From: Gentiana macrophylla
Taxonomy: Eukaryota; Streptophyta; Magnoliopsida; Gentianales; Gentianaceae
DNA: 64,000 nt
Assembly (NCBI GenBank): GCA_026214975.1
Contig: CM047808.1
Coordinates: 59,856,583 to 59,920,582 of the forward strand
Direction: 5' to 3'
The notes beneath the pieces were generated by a model that saw only the letters and a list, made by a program, of their open reading frames with translations, was not told the DNA's origin and searched no databases. Position 1 is the first letter of the stretch. Each line of letters opens with the position of its first letter. This document shows positions 30,391 to 41,389 of the stretch, piece by piece. The position numbers and the translations under genes were made by a program.

Positions 30391-31208
30391 TTCTTTCAAT
30401 TCATTCAGTTCTTCTTGCATAGCAATTATCCAATATTGATCTGATTTTACTTCTTCAACAACTTTAGGTTCCATTTGAGACAGAAAACAAGTGAACATTG
30501 CTTCTAATTGTCTTCTAGTCCTTACACCTTGCTGTATGTTGTCAATAACTTGCCCAGCAGGGTGATCCCTTAACCATTGGGGATTTTGGTTAGATTGATT
30601 TTCAGGAACATCATCTTCAGTAGGGGCTGCTGTTTCTTCAGCAGGGGGTTCATCAGATCCTTGAACTGCCTCAGTTGTTGCATTAGTAGTGTTACTAGTA
30701 GGGTGTTTAGCAGGGGCCGAGTCAGAAACCTTTAAGTCATTTATCCTTTCTAAAACATCAACACATTCTGGATCAATGACTGGTTGATTCTCAGCAGGTT
30801 TTGAAACTTCATCTTCCATTCCAGTGAACTTAGGTTCATCAAATACCACATGTATTGTTCTTCATATGTCGGTGTCCTTTTGTTCGGTACCCAAAATGCC
30901 TTGCTGACAGAAGAGTATCCCAAAAAGATTCCTTCATCTGCTTTAGGTTGGAAGGTCTTCAATTTCTCCTTATGATTTAAAATAAAACATTTGCTTCCAA
31001 ATGGATGAAAATAAGATATATTAGGTTTCCTTCCATTCCAAATCTTATAAGGTGTCTTCAGCAGATTTTTGTTCACTGACATACTGTTTTGTGTATAGCA
31101 TGCTGTATTAACTGCTTCAGCCCAATATCTTTCAGGTAATAATGCTTCACAAATCATAGTTCTTCCTGCTACTTTTAAAGTTCTTTTTCTTCTCTCAGCA
31201 ACCCCATT
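30391..31208 (-). pseudogene. pol: Copia 1 pol, integrase C-terminal half and linker to RT
   Basis: Starts with the AERR-type catalytic Glu region near 31190, after an in-frame TAA at about 31212. 31157-30750 carries ERYWAEAVNTACYTQN and KTPYKIWNGRKPNISYFH, the usual end of the copia integrase, then GIFLGYSS. The linker (30849-30373) is acidic and Pro/Thr-rich with VRTRRQLEAMFTCFLSQ. Frames change near 30800 and 30380. Confidence 0.88.
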
Positions 31209-31946
31209 TTACTGAGGTGTACCAGCAGCAGCTAGTTGATGTAGTACACCATTCTGCTCACAATATTCTCTTATGACTTTATTGAGAAATTCAGTGCCCT
31301 TATATGATCTGATCTTCACTACTATCAAATTTTTCTCATTTTGCAATCTTTTCAAAAGTTCAGGCATCTTTTGAAGTGTTTCACTTTTCTTGTTCATGAA
31401 TACCACCCAAGAGTATCTTGAATAATCATCCACAACTACTAAAGTGTACTTCTTTCCTGTTACACTTGTTGGAGTTACTGGCCAAAATAGATCCATGTGC
31501 ATCAGCTCCAAAACTCTTTTTGTTGATTGCTTAGTCTTTGACTTGAAGCTTGATTTAGTCAGTTTACCTTGCTGACAGGCAACACATATAGCATCCTTTT
31601 TGAATATGATCCCAGGTAAACCAATCACTTGTTTCTTCTTCACCAACTGATTGATATCATCAAAGTTTAGATGATTCAACTTCTTATGCCATAACCAATT
31701 AAGTTCTGACTTGGTATGCACAATTAGGCAAGTTTCTGGAACAGCAGTAGACCAATCCACAACATACATGTTTTGTTGTCTTCTTCCAGCCAACACAACT
31801 TGATCACCTCTTTCACTAATGACAATACAGGTGTTTTTGTCAAAAGTGACCTTGTAACCCGTGTCACAAAACTGTCCAGTGCTCAGTAGGTTGTAGTCCA
31901 GTCCTTCCACAAATGCAACATTCTTGATTGTTAATCCATTTCTCAC
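31209..31946 (-). pseudogene. pol: Copia 1 pol, GAG-pre-integrase and integrase core
   Basis: The GAG-pre-integrase zinc motif is visible as WHKKLNHLNF, then CVACQQGK. The integrase core begins LELMHMDLF (first catalytic Asp) and continues KYTLVVVDDYSRYSWV. The second catalytic position reads IRSYKGTEF, where the family has Asp followed by Asn-Gly, so the catalytic Asp is replaced by Tyr. The frame ends at AAAGTPQ with TAA just before the catalytic Glu region. This integrase should be inactive. Confidence 0.92.
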
Positions 31947-31949
31947 AAG

Positions 31950-32095
31950 TGTGCCATAACCTCTTGTGTATTCTTGATGCCAAAATTCACTCTTGGACCA
32001 TCCTTTGCCACATAGTTTGACAAACAGTGCTTATTCTTTGTCATATGTCTGGAACATCCACTGTAAAAGTACCATACACCCTACAAAACAAAGTT
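31950..32095 (-). pseudogene. pol: Copia 1 pol, protease remnant
   Basis: The segment around 32040-32085 reads WYFYSGCSRHMT on the minus strand. Copia proteases have Asp before Ser-Gly here, so the catalytic Asp is changed to Tyr. The rest of the protease is scattered over frames down to 31946. Confidence 0.7.
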
Positions 32096-32336
32096 AATGC
32101 AATTTAGGTACCCAAAACTGTTTGGGTCCATAGTGGTCAGTGGTAAGCATGACCCTTGGCAAATTTCCATAAGGTCTTCTTTGAAAGGTATCATACTTTT
32201 GTTCATACATGTATTCTACACATCCATAAGGTCTAACAATTGGTTGTGTAGGATTCATATATGCTTTCTGGCCTTTTGGTATATAGTGCTGTTTGGAGTG
32301 ATTTCTTTTGTTAGAAGCACTAGCATAACCATTAGT
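32096..32336 (-). other. Degenerate gag-protease junction of copia 1
   Basis: Gag-pol sequence too degraded to read in one frame. A TGGGTACC-type fragment (WVPK-like on the minus strand) near 32110-32130 matches the equivalent position in copia 2 (about 55140-55165). No other gene seen. Confidence 0.45.
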
Positions 32337-33505
32337 TTACTGTCTGTTAGGAACATCCCTGTAGTATGGAGTCTGCTGAGGTCTCTGCTGAGGCCTTATA
32401 TAAGTCCTCTGCTGAGGTTTTACCCTAGCAGTATGGTTATATCTATTGTTTCTAGCAATAGGAGCAGGAATATTCCAATCATCATCAGTAGAGAGTAGTC
32501 TACCTTTCCTCCTGAGATAAGTATCCCTTGAATGATTGACTTTTTTAGGTTTAGGATTCTTATCCTTGGAATATCTTTGGTTTTTACCCTTTTGTGGTCC
32601 AGCAGACTTGGTAGCAGGTCTGCTATCAGCAGGTCTAAAAGGTACATCAGTCCTATTTTTTGATTTATTCTTTTTGTTAGGTGCTGTTGACCTTTTTGAC
32701 ATCTGATTTTGCCTCCTTGAAGTGTTCTCAGTAGGCTTCACTGCTTCAGCAACCCTTTTAGGAGTTGGATCTAGTGTAGGCACAAACTTAGGACCAATTC
32801 TGGTACTAGGTTCAGTAACCTTACTGGATCCACTCTTGCTAGATTGTTGAGTTCCAAATCCAAGCCCTGGTCTATCACCATAAGGCTTTCCAGATTTGAA
32901 TGCAGTGGAGGAACAAGATTGTTCAGCAGATTCAACAGCTACTGATTGTACAACAGACTTGTGTTGATTCTGTCCAACCTCCTTTTCCTTACCCTTAAGA
33001 ATTCTTAATTCAGCTTTTAATCTTTCAACTTCTGATTGAAGAGCTTCTGTTTCAGCCTTCACAATCTCATAACCAGATTGTATTATCCTCAGTTGATTAA
33101 GGATGGCATCCAAAATTTCTTCATTGTCATAATCCTTAGGATTTGAACCATAAGTTGATTCACAATCACTTTCAGCAGGAGTGTTTATAGATACATAATT
33201 GTATACCTCCTCTATTTCATCCATATTTTCCATTAAAGCATAATCATCCATATCAGCACAAGTGCAGTATCATCAGATTCATTTCACTTTTCTGATTCTA
33301 CTTCATATCCTGATTCATCTTCAGCAACCATAGCTTTCTTGCCAGATCTTCTTTGTTGACTTTTGCTCTTCAGTAGGTCTGGACAATCAGGTCTGGAATG
33401 TCTAGGCTTCTTGCAATTGAAGCAAAGATAATCAGGTTCTTTATTCTGTTTTAGCTCAGGACAGTCAGGTTTGAAGTGTCCTGGTTTCTTGTATTGATAG
33501 CACAA
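32337..33505 (-). pseudogene. gag: Copia 1 gag, nucleocapsid part
   Basis: 33505-33284 holds two CCHC zinc-knuckle regions that would bind RNA: CFNCKKPRHSRPDC is complete, while CYQYKKPGHFKPDC has Tyr in place of the second Cys. 33251-32337 (304 codons) begins acidic, has a coiled coil (about residues 45-85, VKAETEALQSEVERLKAEL) and ends in a basic Arg/Pro/Gln-rich region that leads to protease. A stop near 33284 separates the two pieces. Confidence 0.88.
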
Positions 33506-33980
33506 GTAATCATTGTCTTTCTTGGATTATTCCTTCTTCTTTTCACTAAACTTCTTTGTGAAATTCCTTGAGAACCCTTCCAGCTTTCATCATTCGATTT
33601 TCTTGCTCAAGTAGGGCAATTTGCTCTTGCATCTCATCCAAGAGAGGTCATCTTGAGCTCCTGATATTTCTTCTTGATGCGTAGAAGCCAATGCAAAGGG
33701 TCTTTGGTTCTTCTTTATCGCCTCGTGTACAAGTTTCTTCTCAAATTCATAGGCCTTAAGATCTCAAAACAGTTTGAAGGTGTCCTCTTCATGTAGACTT
33801 CTCATTTCTTCTATTGCAGTCACCTTCATTCCAAACTTCTTTTGCAGGTAATGCTTCCAAGATTTTTGAATTGATTTCTTCTTTTGAGTACTTTACACTC
33901 AGTAGGGTGGGTTCATCCATGATTGCATTGAATCTTCACTCCATTTGTTCAATAGTTTCATTTGGTTTCATTTTGAACTC
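33506..33980 (-). pseudogene. gag: Copia 1 gag, degraded central part
   Basis: The region between the capsid domain and the zinc knuckles has no long frame but keeps gag-like fragments in several frames, such as the ALALASTHQEE-type stretch around 33660-33690. Indels have destroyed it. Confidence 0.6.
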
Positions 33981-34379
33981 CTAGAACTTCTTCTTTGCCA
34001 CACTAATCTTATTCTTCTCGATAGCATCAGTGCCTTCACAGATTAATTGCAACTTGTCCCAAAGTTCTTTTGCAGTCTTGCAATATTTCACCTTCATGTA
34101 CATATTGCTATCCAAGGTTCTGTATATGATTTCAATAGCAATATTGTTGAGGTTTGCTCTTTTTATATCTTCAGCATTGCATTCTCTTTTTGGCTTTGGA
34201 ATGTACTGAGTTTGATTATCCACAGATATTGCCTTTGTAAATTCCAGTGGTCCATCAGTCAGCACATCCATCATCTCATCATGTGTTGCAGCTAGAAAAG
34301 CCTGCATACAACATTTGTACTAATCAAAAAGATTTAAAGAACACATCAACATTGTTCTAGCATACTGGTTGTTATTCAT
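33981..34379 (-). pseudogene. gag: Copia 1 gag, N-terminal (capsid) part
   Basis: ATG at 34379 starts MNNNQYARTMLMC, and the same frame continues to 33981 after an in-frame TAG near 34322. MQAFLAATHDEMMDVLTDGP, then TLDSNMYMKVKYCKTAKELWDKL, belong to the UBN2-type gag of Ty1/Copia elements. Copia 2 starts gag in the same way at 52992. The start is supported by its position about 90 bp after the primer-binding site. Confidence 0.92.
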
Positions 34380-34469
34380 GATGCAAAGCTTTGAAAATCA
34401 GAAACTTGAAAAGTTTTCAAAGTATTTTCACAAGCACAACAAGTAGGATTACTTCAGAACATAAACACT

Positions 34470-34483
34470 GCTCCGATACCAAT
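34470..34483 (-). promoter_or_regulatory. Copia 1 primer-binding site
   Basis: It reads ATTGGTATCGGAGC on the minus strand, directly after the 5' LTR. It differs by one base from the usual initiator-tRNA-Met site TGGTATCAGAGC. Confidence 0.85.
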
Positions 34484-36163
34484 TGTTGGTCCCTTGAAAA
34501 GGCTTTGGTTAAGTTTAGAGGGGGATGAATAGACTCAACACTTAAAACTTTTGGAGTTAACAAACTCAAGAAACTCAAAGAAACTGGCGATTGCTCAAGA
34601 GGGTGATGACACTCGATGAGTTTGTCGACTATTGACTTTACTGAATTTGTTGCAGTGGAATATATTTAAATTAAGCCTTATTATTGTTGTTAAAATATGA
34701 TACCAAGTATTAGATACTCAGTAGTGTATGTGTGTGATTCAGTTGCTAGTTCAGTAAGTTGATGTGCTAAATGTACTAATGCAGAAAGTAAGTAGGAAAT
34801 TTTTATAGTGGTTCCAGGTGGTGTAATCCTGTCAGTCCACTCTTCTCCTGTGATGTTGGAGGTATCCTTGAGGTAGCAGTTACAAAAATCCCTAATTTGT
34901 TTGTCCTTCACCAATAACTGTGGCTTCACAAAATGAACACTTGGAACATGTAGGATTGCTGCTCCAAAGTCTTCCACTGGTCCCTGAAGGGTAGGATTGC
35001 CTCTTCACCAGCTCCACCACAAACAACAGTCCTTGACACCCAAAGATGCTTCACTGTCTTCAGTAGATTTCTTGTAAAGGAAAGTTTGAATCAAGTAAGT
35101 GATTCAGCCTTTAGCAGCTTGATCAGGATGATATGATCAGCAGCTTGGATTCTTCAAGTGTGTAAACTTGATGTATCTTGATAACAGATAACACTTGAAG
35201 AAGTTTTCTGGATCAGTAGGTTTAAGTTCAGTCGGGTCAGCAGGGTGATTTCTTGATAAGAATCTGAAGCTCAAGATTATCTGTTGTTTTTCTCTCAAAA
35301 ATCATCAATAGTTTATGTAACAGGGGTCTTCTATTTATAGGTGAGAATCCTTGTGACTTATGTTTGAAATTCAAACATAGCCGTTTCAGATTTGTCCCAT
35401 CTTGACTTGCTTTCGTCCTCTCAGATATAGTATCGACAATCGCTGGGCTTTACTTTTGTCGATTTCGATCGCCCACCCTTTGACTTGTATCCGTTGGATA
35501 TACCTCTGTTTCTTTCCAACGTCCCTTTAATCTTGTCCATTGATTTTTTGATAAAATCAAGAGTTGTTATCTGCCCTTTTCTTTGTAATCTTCCAATGTT
35601 ACCTTTGATTAAATCGAAATATGTGTTCAGCAGGTTCCTCTAATTGTAAGTCTGCTGAAATACATTTCAGTCAGCTGATCAAAAGTTGCTGTGTTTATAA
35701 AAACACTACAGCAAACTTCTCTTATATCTAACTTTTTATTATGAAGTTAGATTACACCATTTTGAATATAACTAAGTTCAAATCACCATTTAACTTATGG
35801 AACTTAGACCTTGTACACAAGGTATATGGAATCAGTTTAGGTCATCACAGACTTCCCTAAATTCTGATTCCATATCCTTGACTTTAAATACTAAGTTTGT
35901 TCCCTTAGCCTTCAATAACTGAGTTTGATCCCTCAGCCTTCAGTCTTCAGCAGGTTCCTAAAGTAGTCTACTTACTCAGGTACCCTACTAATCCAGACAG
36001 GTCTGCTGATGAAAGTCAGCTGACCTTTTACAGTGATTGTTTGATCAAATATATACAAGATCAAACTCTAATAAGCCTATACATTTGATCTAGACATCTT
36101 TTTGACTTTGCTCTATAACAGCTAGTCTGGCACTCATCATTAAAACTCAAAATAAGTCCAACA
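34484..36163 (-). repeat. Copia 1 5' LTR
   Basis: A complete 1680-bp LTR from TGTTGG at 34484 to CCAACA at 36163. The minus-strand TATA box CTATAAATAG is at 35331-35340. Upstream of it in transcription terms (35625-36020) are many CAGCAGG and CTGCTGA motifs. The primer-binding site is directly to its left. Confidence 0.93.
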
Positions 36164-37080
36164 GAAAGGGACGTCTTTCACCCATGATAGTCAAGAGGTG
36201 CGATGTTATTCCACCAACGAATGATGTTGATATGGATTGTGATCCCGATTTGGAAGGCACTGCCGAGACAGAGACCGTAATTGTTGATGGTGATCACGTG
36301 TCTGAACACCGAGTTGTGGCTGACGGTCCTTCTAAAAGGGCTTCTTTTGGGCAGGGCCTTACTTTTGCTCCTTTTGCTTTACACGCGCCGCAGCCGGAAA
36401 TCTCAGAATTCCAATCCAGTGTTGTGATTTCAAAAGGTCTCCGCAGCTTGCACAGAGTGCTATGGACATCCGCCTGCCAGAAGATATCGTGTAAACCCAT
36501 TGATCAATTGGCCTCGATTGAAAAAGGTGTTTACAAAATATTTTCTGAGATGGAGCATGTTGGGGGTTTAGATCTGTCCAACGCAAAAGCTCTTTTGGAC
36601 ACTTTCTTTGAAAATGCCGCCCACTACAAAGCAGCTCTTGATGATGTTTCGAGTAGGCTTTCTCAAGAGCCGCATGGTGAAAAACTTTCTATTCTTTGTC
36701 AGCAACATAAGGAAACTGAGGCGTTCTAGAGGGAGTGTCTCCAACACACTCAGTCTTCACAGGAAAAACTTACTGACGTGCAAGAAAGGAGAAAAGCACA
36801 TGAGAAAGAACTTTTGCTTATGAAGAAAGAGGAGGACCACCTTGTTTCGACCTTTAGTGAGCACGAGATGGAGTTACAGAGGCACACTGCTAAATCAATC
36901 TAGCTAAGAGACGAGATTACTGACTTGGAGAATACACCTTCGTTGCAGCCAGCTGAAAGTGTTTTCATTGGAGAGGATGAGAGAGCTACTAGAAGGCAAC
37001 CACTGCGATCTGAAAAACTTCAAGCTTTTTTTCTAAGTTTTACTTCTGAGATTCTAGGGATCATTTCCCTTTTTAGTTGA
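36164..37080 (+). pseudogene. PMD protein C-terminal part, resumed after copia 1
   Basis: This is the downstream half of the antisense PMD gene. The frame that enters copia 1 at 6227 continues here in phase once copia 1 and one copy of the GAAAG duplication are set aside. The first part is acidic and Pro/Ser-containing (36184-36400). From about 36480 to 36960 it is rich in Leu, Glu, Lys and Gln in heptad-like spacing, a likely coiled coil of the kind often found at the C-terminus of transposon-borne PMD proteins. In-frame TAG codons at 36727 and 36901 break it; the natural end is TGA at 37078-37080. Function is unknown. Confidence 0.7.
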
Positions 37081-37153
37081 GCTTGATAAAGTCCTTTATT
37101 ATTGTCTTCCTTTCTAGTTTGGTTTCAACTTTTGTCGCCTTCCTTTTGTATGT

Positions 37154-37182
37154 AATAAATTCTATTGACATACATCAATAAA
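37154..37182 (+). terminator. Poly(A) signals of the PMD gene
   Basis: Two AATAAA hexamers (37154-37159 and 37177-37182) lie 75-100 bp after the PMD stop, after a T-rich stretch. They point the same way as the PMD gene and lie about 235 bp from the end of the convergent Tat integrase ORF. Confidence 0.5.
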
Positions 37183-37416
37183 ACATTATTATCATTTTCC
37201 TTTTCTCCACCGTTCCTGAATGGTTTTATTTTTATTTTTTTAATATTTTATTTGGTATGACTGGACTTGGAGTAACTTCATGAGCTACATACGTATCCCG
37301 GAGAATGCTGTAGGAATCAAGTCAAACGTAGTTCATATTTTTTATTTTTTTTTTGTTGGTTTTTCTGTTGACAGGATTATTGCAGTTTAGGGTCGTGCTG
37401 AGGAGCATTTCTAGAT
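37183..37416. other. Convergent intergenic spacer between the PMD gene and Tat integrase
   Basis: A T-rich spacer separates the 3' end of the plus-strand PMD gene from the stop of the minus-strand Tat integrase at 37417. No open frame or repeat is evident. The two transcripts would converge here and could overlap. Confidence 0.5.
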
Positions 37417-38316
37417 TTATGCATAGAACTTCTTGAGAAATTTGCCGTTGATTGGGCCAAGCTTGACACCGTCTTCATCTACCAACATGTAGGCACAATT
37501 AGTGTAGACCTCACGAACAACATAGGGCCCGTCCCATTTTGATGTAAACTTGTTTTTGGAATTGTGTGTCATGATGATAGGTCTTCTCACAGCAAGGACC
37601 GTTTCACCAACTTGGAAGGACCTTGGGCGAAATTTATTGTTGAATGACTTTGACAACCGGGCTTGGTAGCATTCAAGATTTTGCTGAGCTTGAAGCTGTT
37701 TCTCGTCCACTTCTTCCAACTCTTCAAGGCGAAGGTAGGCAATTTCTTCATCTGTTAATCCCTCTTGGATAGCGATCCTCAGTGAAGGTATTTGCCGTTC
37801 AAGGGGTAGCACAACCTCTACACCGTACACAAGCAAATATGAGTGGCTTGAGTCGGAGTCTGAAAGTTTGTGCGATAGGCCCACAATGCTTCACCCAATC
37901 GTACATGTCAGTCTTTCTTGTGACTTGCAAGCACTTTCTTCAACAAGTTGCATAGCGTCTTATTGAAAGCTTCTGGAAGTACGTTGACCGGCGCATTGTA
38001 CATGGAAGACTTGTGCTGCTTGAAGTTTAGCTGCTCACACAATTTATCCACAAGCTATTCACAAACGGCTTCCCATTATCCGTGATGATGTAGCGTGGAA
38101 CTCCATAGCGATATATGATGTTTACTCGGATGAAGCGGACTACATCCTTTTTCTTCACCTGGCGTAGTGCAACAGCCTCAGCCCATTTTGAGAAGTAATC
38201 AGTGGAAGCCAAGATATAAAGATGTTGGCCTAAGGATTTTGGCAGCAGACCAACCACATCCATTCCCCAAGCATCAAAGGGCCCTGCCGCTACAGTTGGA
38301 TTCAACGGCTCGGGAG
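37417..38316 (-). pseudogene. pol: Tat pol, integrase core and C-terminus
   Basis: Right part (38316-38027): PPEPLNPTVAAGPFDAWGMD (first catalytic Asp), STDYFSKWAEAVAL and IITDNGKPF (second Asp). A degraded stretch around 37960-37990 still reads PEAFNKTL, the catalytic Glu region. Left part (37884-37417): LLVYGVEVVLP, FNNKFRPRSFQVGETVL, SKWDGPYVV and the end LKKFYA. Frameshifts lie near 38030 and 37890. The non-autonomous element split this gene from the zinc region at 46953. Confidence 0.92.
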
Positions 38317-38321
38317 GTTGA

Positions 38322-39977
38322 TGATTGACGTGATCAGTCAAGTGATAATAAAATACTAGATCACCATAAACCAATACTAGCAAGAGGGGACTCGGTCCAT
38401 CGTAGTATAGCTATAGCGAATCAAGGTCGATCCCACAGGGAACCAATATATGAATCATTGTATATATAAACAACCAATTAATCATGCCAAGAACACAGAA
38501 GCGGTCTATAACCAACAAATGACAAGAAAAGGTAAAAGACACGACTCGACACAACACATAAACGTACAAGTAATTAACCTCCCCAATTATTAACTTATCG
38601 TCTGGAATTAGTGAACTATATAATTAAAAAATACTTCACAACTATTAACATGATTCGTATTTCTCTTATATTGGCTACGGGAGTCATCCCTTAAACTAGT
38701 TCTAGCTCCGGGTAGGCCATCTAGATCACTGTGCTACATTACGTGACTTGGCTTTGTAGGCCTCCATCTCATATAACCTGCACGCTTACAAAACTAGGGA
38801 TGCCGATATTAACCGTATTCCTCACCTCCTGTGGTTAGGCATACTTCTTTGATGATCGCATCAGTCTCTGTCCCATTAACATTCACTTTTTAGGTCTCCT
38901 GTTAATCTACGATTTACGTATAACTAGGTGTCGACAATTCCCAAATACAGAACAGATCTAGATCTCGCTGAAAGTCCCGGAAGATCAATTCATGAGCCGA
39001 CCTAGGAGCCCTATATTGGTATTTCATAATAATATACTAATTAATACAGATGAGCAACGTAGCCGTAGCCATACCTACTAAGATAAGAAATTCTAGATGG
39101 ACAATCACATCATAAAGATGTGGCTAGATTGACGCAGCGAAAACCTAAATCTTAGCGTTTCTCTATACGTAACGGATAAAATAGAGAGTCATAAAGCAAT
39201 TATATAGATCTACTAAAAACACGATTGTCGGTCATACCAAAGTAATCTATAGGTCACCGGATAACAGATCTGGGCGTGTGGATCCTTATAGACAAGGAAT
39301 CCCCACTACCTCATATCGTATCCTTAGATCTACATTTTCTGGTGAAGAACGAACAAACTCAAACGATAAATAATAATTGGGGGGATTTAATTACAACATA
39401 GAAGAAAGAACAATTAAAGACAAATAACTCACATAATTACTGCTGGAAATCTGTACTAAAACTGCTCTGAAAAACTTGTAGATTGTGTTATGAGTCGATG
39501 TGTACAAATTGGCTAATGAAAAGGAGTTTACATAGGTTGCAAACCGACTTAGAATAGCCGTCATCCGACCTAAATTACGTTTCCTAAACCCTAACGAAAC
39601 CTAAAACGCGTCCGGAGAAGTAGGGGCAAAACAGTCAACTCTCTGGCAGCCAGAGCAGGCTCGCTGCCAGCGAGCCAGATAAACTACCTGGGCTTTTTTC
39701 TGCTTTGCCTGGTCCGTCCCTGGTCAGTTTTGGTTCTTTTATCCACTCCGAAGTCCAGCTAAATTGCTTTCGAATTAGCCCACTATAAATAAGACAAAAA
39801 ACAAGGCTTGTAATATCAGATAATATAATAAAATGGCTAATTACATAATAACGAGTCGTAACTCGGCTCGGGTGTAATTTATGCACGAGACGACTAATTA
39901 TTAACCACTTAAAGCCCATTTAAGCTAGAATCGAGGGTAATAAATAGATAATTAATGGTGTAAATTGATCATCATCA
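38322..39977 (-). repeat. 3' LTR of the non-autonomous element
   Basis: 1656 bp, similar throughout to 45293-46947. Differences include a TCTCTTATA insertion near 38665 and a missing block near 38828. The TATA box is altered here (TTTACATAGG at 39527-39536 against TTTATATAGG in the other LTR). The palindrome pair CTCTGGCAGCCAGAG (39641-39655) and GGCTCGCTGCCAGCGAGCC (39658-39676) lies upstream of it in minus-strand terms. Confidence 0.93.
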
Positions 39978-39994
39978 ACTACCCCCCACTTAGC
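39978..39994 (-). promoter_or_regulatory. Polypurine tract of the non-autonomous element
   Basis: It reads GCTAAGTGGGGGGTAGT on the minus strand, next to the 3' LTR. Just beyond it (to about 40012) is TTTGCTCGGGACG, the same block found before the Athila polypurine tract. Confidence 0.85.
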
Positions 39995-41389
39995 CTTTGA
40001 CCGTCCCGAGCAAACACAGAATGCGAAATAACCACCAAAACATAATTTACTAATTGGTAGCAGGCTCCTTCAAAATTCCAAAGTAAATAAAATAGAAAAC
40101 AGGTTTGTCAGTCAGGCATTAACCACTATTTCATCATTGAATCAATGTGTGTGTGATATAACTGTCCTGCAGAGTATTCGAAAAAGAGAGACTCGAATTA
40201 TAATGTCCTCTAGATGCAACCTTCACCACTCAAAACTTTGTGACGCCTCCTTATCGTTAACAAATAATACAGGTGTAATACCAGATTCTTGTGAAACGGG
40301 GCGGATTTGGAAACCAAGAAACTTTTCTCAGTTCACGTTTATTTATTTGCCAGGGCCGCATAGATTCTAGGGACAGTAACTTGCAATGGTGGGTGCCTAG
40401 CAAGCAACTACCTTCAAATCTCCACGAACTTGTTACCCTACTACCTTGTTTTACAACCGTGCATCTTATGCTCCATCGGTTTAGCAGTCTTAACCTAAAC
40501 GTTCATAATTTCTTTTTCTTCTTCTTCTTCTTTTTTTTCTTTCTTTTTATAAATCAAATCCTGTTTTTTCTTGCCTGGTTTTGCTTCACTATCCTCGATA
40601 TTAGCCTTATCAAAAGTATGACAAGAAGAAGTAATCACAAAGTCAAGTAGTTCCTGTTTCAACCTTTCGGAAAAAATAATTTCTTATCTAACCTTTCAGA
40701 CTTAGCATTTAAATTATACGTGCTTAAAAAGGCTGATTCAACGACAAAATATATGTTTAATACAAAACTACGCACATAGCGTGATATGATATTTACTAAG
40801 CAATTCTGAATTTTAGTATCATAAAAATAAGTTATAACTATGCTTAAGAGCTTCTTTCATCATCTATACATGCTCGGTTTTCACAAAAGATAAATGCGAT
40901 TCAAGCTTAAAATTTTAAAATTTATTAGCATATTAATTATTTGATAAATGGAAGCTAAGTGACTCGTACCCCCCACTTAAACGATGCATTGTCCTCAATG
41001 TATAAAATAAAATAAAGATAGGAACTTAGCTTCGGTCAAGTGCGGATGTGGAACAAGTCAATGAACTTCGGGGCACTCCAGAAACTATGGAACGACCAAG
41101 AAATACAATATCACTGCAAAACAAATCTTCAACACAGCTCGGAACTCGTTACAGCATTAGCCCAGAAAAAAGTAATAATCGAAAAAAGGGACCGTAACAG
41201 GAACAAAAGAAACCTTAAACATTTTTATGTCCTTGAAACGATTACATGGAAAAATTAAAACTACTAACCAGACATGATTTAGAACCTCATTATTATTTAG
41301 GAAACAGACACCAGACAAACTCGACTCAATCCTAACCTAGAATCGCGACTAGAGAAAAAACATACTAATTTCGAAACACAAAGATACAA
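39995..41389 (-). other. 3' untranslated region of the non-autonomous element
   Basis: About 1.4 kb with no supported gene. It is AT-rich with a T-rich microsatellite at 40508-40555. The plus-strand frames at 40137-40650 come from that low-complexity stretch. It corresponds to the 3' UTR of the Athila element. Confidence 0.65.

Larger units (their letters stand above)
6228..36163 (-). mobile_element. Copia 1: SIRE/Maximus-type Ty1/Copia retrotransposon, interrupted by Athila and a solo LTR
   Basis: Ends are TGTTGG...CCAACA, flanked by the 5-bp duplication GAAAG (6223-6227 and 36164-36168). It is minus strand: the 5' LTR is on the right (34484-36163), followed leftwards by a primer-binding site, gag, protease, integrase, RT, RNase H, a long env-position ORF, a polypurine tract and the 3' LTR. 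The integrase-before-RT order identifies Ty1/Copia, and the long extra ORF after pol fits the SIRE/Maximus lineage. The 3' LTR contains the whole Athila element (6251-20471), and the extra ORF contains a solo LTR (24867-26895). All coding parts carry stops or frameshifts. Confidence 0.92.

Noticed and set aside
8656..31214. A cytosine-deamination signature behind most nonsense codons
   Set aside because: Some stops fit C-to-T or G-to-A changes (8656, 12335, 31212), but others do not (for example the TAG near 34322). The number seen is too small to claim a pattern without an alignment.
40291..40650. 119-codon plus-strand ORF with a Phe run
   Set aside because: Crosses a T/C microsatellite in the 3' UTR of the non-autonomous element; opposite to its coding strand.
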